Source of the DNA: Bradyrhizobium frederickii
Lineage (GTDB): Bacteria; Pseudomonadota; Alphaproteobacteria; Rhizobiales; Xanthobacteraceae
Direction of reading: 5' to 3'
NCBI RefSeq assembly: GCF_004570865.1
Contig: NZ_SPQS01000023.1
Coordinates: forward strand, 57,795 to 121,794
DNA: 64,000 nt
Shown here: piece by piece, positions 60,916 to 64,000 of the stretch
Numbering within the stretch: position 1 is the stretch's first letter
How the letters are laid out: each line of letters opens with the position of its first letter
Notes under the pieces: model-generated
What the model saw: only the letters and a program-made list of their open reading frames with translations
Database searches by the model: none
What the model was told of the DNA's origin: nothing
Translations under genes and position numbers: made by a program

Positions 60916-61647
60916 ATGGATGGGATCGCTGTCGAGCTTCCAATCTTCCTGTTGGCCACTTTTGCCGGCGCATTCGTGGCCGGTCTTTCCGGCTTCGCCT
61001 TCGGCCTGGTCGCGGCGTCGCTGTGGCTCTATGTGCTGACGCCGCTCCAGAGCGCCAGCCTGATCGTCGGCTTTGGCTTTCTGGTGCAGGGCTACTCGGT
61101 CTGGAAGCTGCGCGCCGCAATCGATTGGCGCAGGCTGTGGCCCTTCGTGATCGGCGCCGTGCTCGGCGTGCCGGTCGGCGTGTGGTTCCTGACCTCGACC
61201 GATCCGCGCAGCCTTCGCCTTGCCGTCGGCGTCGTCCTGATCGCCTACAGCCTCTATGCTTTGTTTCGGCCGCAGCTCAAGCTCGCAGTCGCCGTTCCAC
61301 CCGCCGCCGATGCTGCGGTTGGTTTCACCAACGGCCTGCTCGGCGGGCTGACTGGGCTTGCCGGCATCGTCATCACGATCTGGTGCAATCTGCGCGGTTT
61401 CCCCAAGGAGGTGCAACGCGCGACGTTCCAGCCGGTCGCAGTCGTGGTGTTCGCCACGGCGGCGCTTTGGCTGGGTGTCAGCGGATCGCTCACACTCGAC
61501 ACGGCAAAGCTGTTCGCGCTCGGCTTGCCGTTCCTGTTTGCCGGAACCTGGCTCGGGCTGAAGCTGTTCGGCCGGATCGACGAGACAACGTTCCGCCGGA
61601 TCGTGCTGGCGCTGCTGTTCGTCTCGGGTGTCGCGCTGCTGTTCTGA
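60916..61647 (+). CDS. TauE/SafE-family sulfite exporter-like permease
   Basis: The product is 243 residues with about seven transmembrane helices in two repeated halves, each with the family motif: FAGAFVAGLSGFAFGLVAAS in the first and GFTNGLLGGLTGLAGIVITI in the second. TauE/SafE proteins export or import small anions such as sulfite or sulfoacetate. RBS GGAGCGAG precedes ATG 60916. Convergent with the porin gene (11 bp gap). Substrate unknown. Confidence 0.87.
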   Translation: MDGIAVELPIFLLATFAGAFVAGLSGFAFGLVAASLWLYVLTPLQSASLIVGFGFLVQGYSVWKLRAAIDWRRLWPFVIGAVLGVPVGVWFLTSTDPRSLRLAVGVVLIAYSLYALFRPQLKLAVAVPPAADAAVGFTNGLLGGLTGLAGIVITIWCNLRGFPKEVQRATFQPVAVVVFATAALWLGVSGSLTLDTAKLFALGLPFLFAGTWLGLKLFGRIDETTFRRIVLALLFVSGVALLF

Positions 61648-61658
61648 GCTCTGGCGGC

Positions 61659-63674
61659 TCAGAACTCGCCGTGCAGCCTTCCTGAGAACACCGACACCGG
61701 TCCGCGGTCGGCGTTGTAGGCGGGGTTGACGATCAGCTGGTAGTCGGCGGTGAGCGTGAGATTCTTGTTCACCGCATAGGCGTAGTAGGTTTCGAGGATG
61801 CGCTCCTTGCGGTAGTTGAGCGCACCGTCGCCGATCAGCACGCCGAGGCCGCCGGCGGCGAGGAAATCGCGATAGTCCTGCGATATTGCGTTGATCGCGC
61901 CGCCGACCCCGATCACGTCGTCAGGCCGGCCCCATTTCGTGCCCTTGATGGAAAGTCCGGCCGACAGGCTGCGATGAATGTCGGTGAAGGCCAGCGTTTC
62001 GAACCGGCCGTCATTCCAGCTCCAGCGGCCGAACAATCCGAGGTCGTCGGTGATCGCCTGCTCGAGGTTGAGCACATAGCCATATTTCACGCGGCCGCGC
62101 CGGGTCTGCGCGATGTCGAGATTGAGCGCGGGATTGTCCAGTGTCTCGCGGAAGCTGCCCATATTGGCGCTGTCGAGCCAGCCCATGGTCCTGAGCTTGC
62201 CGGGCTGGCCAAACAGCGAGAAGCGCGTCTCGAGCTCGAGCACGTACTGGCCGCGCTCCCCGACCCTGGTGTCGAAATGATTTGCATTGGACTCGGAGAC
62301 CATCAGGAAATAGCCGCCGCGCAGCGCCCATTGCTTCTGATTGAACTCGGCGGTGACACCGTAGGTGAGACCGACCTTGTCGGCGGAATAGTCGAAGGCG
62401 CCCGGCGCCCACAGCGACCAGTTCATGAAGTCCTTGCGGGTGTCCTTGGCGTAGGCATTGCCGTCGAACACGTCGACCACCGCGAACTTGCCGGCCTGCA
62501 CGGTGAGGCGGGACACGTCGACCTTCTGCCCCAGCTGCAACTGGCTGCTCGCGAGCTCTTCCTGCTCGCCGCCGAAGCCGAAGGTCTGTCGCACGAACAG
62601 GCGCGAGGTGTTGTAATGCGGATAGGGGAAGTTCGACTTCTGCGCCTCGCCGTTCGGGAAGCCGGCCGCGCCGACCGTGTCGCTCAGTCCAAATCCCTGC
62701 AGCAGCTCGGGATTGTAATAGACCTCGCCGCCGTCCCACAGCCGCGCGTTCAGGAACAGGCTGTTGCTCCACGTCGCCTTGGCTTGCCGCGACGGCGAGA
62801 GCGAGTTCGGTCCGGTATAGAGCGCGGGGAACGACGGATAGCCTTGCGGCAGATAGGTGCTCTGGCCGTGGATTTCCCAGCGATCCGATTCCGTGTCGAT
62901 CAGCGAGCTCTTCGGGTCATAGCTCTTCATACCCGGCCAATCGACCTTGCGATTGAGGCCGAGCCTGACCTGCTGGAAGTCGAGCGACGACGAGCTGTAT
63001 TGAGCGCCCGTCGAGAAAGCGACATTGGCGCCGTCGAAGCGGCTGTAGAGATATTCGAGCCGTGCACTCCAATGCGGCGCGAAAGCGTATTCGACGCCGG
63101 CGCCTGCGATCCAGCCCGGCCGCGTGTTCAGGATCTTCGGGATTTCGACGCCGGATGCCGGCGCGTCGAAATAGCGCTCGCCCATCCAGGCGAAGCCGCC
63201 GGTGGCGTAGACGAGCCACGGACCGCTGGTGTAGCCGACGCGGCCGCGGACGCTCGCGGTGTAGTCCCATTGCTGCGTGACGGTGTTGGCGGGCGTCGTC
63301 AGGAAGGAGACGATCGAGTTCGAGGTGATGTAGTTGGGAAACGTAAAATCGCCTTCGACGCCGACCAGCCAGCCGGAGTTGAGTCGGTAATTGTAGCCGG
63401 CCTGCACGCCGCCGATCATGCCGCTGAAGACGCCGCTGTCGCTGAGTGCTGTGCCGTCGTTCAGCGCAAAGTGCGACGAGCCGCGGCCATAGCCGGCATG
63501 CGCGCCGATATAAAGGCCGGTCCAATCATAGACCGCTCTCAAGGCCGGCGCCTTCAGCGGCAGGTCGGCCGCGCGGCCGGCGGTCGGAAAAGCCAGCACG
63601 CCCGTGGCGATCGCCGCGGCCGTTCGCAAGTACCTGTAGCGGTGATCTCTCAAATTCAAAACGCACGCCCCCAA
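61659..63674 (-). CDS. outer-membrane fusion: Omp31-like barrel plus OprB-type carbohydrate porin
   Basis: A 671-residue protein with a signal peptide (TAAAIATGVLAFPTAGRAAD). The first about 235 residues are an 8-strand outer-membrane barrel of the Omp31/Bradyrhizobium type (DWTGLYIGAHAGYGRGSSHF, AGYNYRLNSGWLVGVEGDF, RGRVGYTSGPWLVYATGGF). After a short linker (about 245-270) comes a 16-strand OprB-type porin (WEIHGQSTYLPQGYPSFPAL, LFLNARLWDGGEVYYNPEL, VTAEFNQKQWALRGGYFLMV, LETYYAYAVNKNLTLTADYQ). OprB porins take up sugars. The start is GTG or ATG at 63674 region. The fusion is in one frame, so it is real unless a frameshift lies in the linker. Confidence 0.82.
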   Translation of the reverse strand: MGACVLNLRDHRYRYLRTAAAIATGVLAFPTAGRAADLPLKAPALRAVYDWTGLYIGAHAGYGRGSSHFALNDGTALSDSGVFSGMIGGVQAGYNYRLNSGWLVGVEGDFTFPNYITSNSIVSFLTTPANTVTQQWDYTASVRGRVGYTSGPWLVYATGGFAWMGERYFDAPASGVEIPKILNTRPGWIAGAGVEYAFAPHWSARLEYLYSRFDGANVAFSTGAQYSSSSLDFQQVRLGLNRKVDWPGMKSYDPKSSLIDTESDRWEIHGQSTYLPQGYPSFPALYTGPNSLSPSRQAKATWSNSLFLNARLWDGGEVYYNPELLQGFGLSDTVGAAGFPNGEAQKSNFPYPHYNTSRLFVRQTFGFGGEQEELASSQLQLGQKVDVSRLTVQAGKFAVVDVFDGNAYAKDTRKDFMNWSLWAPGAFDYSADKVGLTYGVTAEFNQKQWALRGGYFLMVSESNANHFDTRVGERGQYVLELETRFSLFGQPGKLRTMGWLDSANMGSFRETLDNPALNLDIAQTRRGRVKYGYVLNLEQAITDDLGLFGRWSWNDGRFETLAFTDIHRSLSAGLSIKGTKWGRPDDVIGVGGAINAISQDYRDFLAAGGLGVLIGDGALNYRKERILETYYAYAVNKNLTLTADYQLIVNPAYNADRGPVSVFSGRLHGEF

Positions 63675-63814
63675 ACGCGAATGTCATCCATCCACCGCGA
63701 CATCCCTGCCGATTCGCGGCGGCCCTGTCATCAGATCTTAGGCGCCCGCGCACGGCCGAGATGATCTCGGCTCGAGCCGACTTCGTCCCAAGCTCCTGAA
63801 CCCGAGACAAACCT

Positions 63815-63835
63815 TATTGCGATTAATTCGCAATA
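63815..63835. promoter_or_regulatory. 8-bp inverted repeat upstream of the porin gene, Fur/Mur-like
   Basis: TATTGCGA and TCGCAATA flank TTAAT in an A/T-rich spot about 140 bp before the porin start. The shape resembles iron or manganese (Fur/Mur/Irr) boxes of Rhizobiales but the spacing (8-5-8) is not a standard match. The role is inferred from symmetry and place only. Confidence 0.4.
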
Positions 63836-63866
63836 GCAACAGATACGGATTGCCGCAAAGGATGGT

Positions 63867-64000
63867 TCGCATCGCTGTGTGACGAGGCTGCAACAATTCC
63901 GGCGGCCCTAAATGAATGACCCCGCCCGGGGGGACAGCCGGGCGGGGTCATTCATTTAGGGCCGCCGGAATTGTTGCAGCCTCGTCACACAGCGATGCGA
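63867..64000. repeat. perfect inverted repeat, 63-bp arms and 8-nt loop, to the last base
   Basis: Position 63867 starts TCGCATCGCTGTGTGACGAG and 63981-64000 is its exact reverse complement. All 63 pairs match (63867-63929 with 63938-64000); the loop is GGGGACAG (63930-63937). The middle of the stem holds TGACCCCGCCCGG and CCGGGCGGGGTCA with A- and T-containing ends, like a strong two-way terminator. The outer 40 bp are not terminator-like. The symmetry may continue past the window. A fold-back assembly or library artefact at a contig end must be excluded. Confidence 0.95.

Noticed and set aside
58683..60959. 758-codon open frame on the minus strand, Arg/Gly/Asp-rich
   Set aside because: Exact antisense of the chemoreceptor gene, whose HAMP and signalling motifs are unambiguous on the plus strand.
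61974..63764. 596-codon open frame on the plus strand
   Set aside because: Antisense of the fused porin gene; no start site or motif, composition typical of shadow frames.

Overview
The window looks like a chromosomal stretch of a Bradyrhizobium-like alphaproteobacterium. The support is a high-GC sequence with strong third-position bias, a RegB/RegA-type redox two-component system beside a bo3-type quinol oxidase, many acyl-CoA and aromatic-acid catabolism genes with tripartite and ABC solute-binding proteins, and many intergenic palindromic repeats of several families. No plasmid, phage, transposase, integrase, rRNA or CRISPR signal was seen. One tRNA is present, tRNA-Arg(CCT).

Layout. 1-1569: partial membrane protein, then an HxlR regulator divergent from a glutathione S-transferase. 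1597-8525: one same-strand run, cyoABCD, a SURF1-family gene and a RegB/RegA-type pair (regS, regR), so a quinol-oxidase operon carries its own quinone/redox sensor; an MFS transporter lies divergently, with a perfect operator-like palindrome between. 10231-12528: M48 lipoprotein protease and a degenerate thermonuclease-like protein. 12954-20296: solute-binding protein, two crotonases, a VOC protein, a paired acyl-CoA dehydrogenase and an SDR. 20555-23593: GlsB and YidB-family proteins, a PanE-like reductase and small exported proteins. 23908-29501: RraA-family protein, cupin, TctC-type binding protein, tRNA, DUF2252 protein and amidohydrolase. 28905-31387: exported DoxX/DsrE/thioredoxin-like operon with a divergent LysR gene. 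31445-37480: hydrolases, AraC regulator, acyl-CoA dehydrogenase, reductase and crotonase.

37590-47357: an FAD enzyme and ABC transporter, followed by a regulon that appears to take a hydroxybenzoate through its CoA thioester to gentisate: aryl-CoA ligase plus CoA-ester hydroxylase, gentisate 1,2-dioxygenase, a zeta-type isomerase and a MarR regulator. The two minus-strand transcription units share a nearly identical 25-bp promoter/operator block. 47545-54456: Cys-rich exported proteins, an MDR reductase, a dicarboxylate symporter with an adjacent orphan binding protein, an ATP-grasp protein and ferredoxin-NADP reductase. 54872-63674: stand-alone glutamate-synthase-like protein, PilZ, CNNM/CorC-type protein, chemoreceptor, TauE/SafE transporter and a porin that fuses two beta-barrels.

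Two structural points stand out. Every convergent gene junction longer than about 100 bp contains palindromic repeats, and all the shorter ones lack them. The window ends in a perfect inverted repeat with 63-bp arms and an 8-nt loop that reaches the last base; it is either a remarkable hairpin or an assembly fold-back artefact. All functional names are from reading motifs and context; no searches were run.
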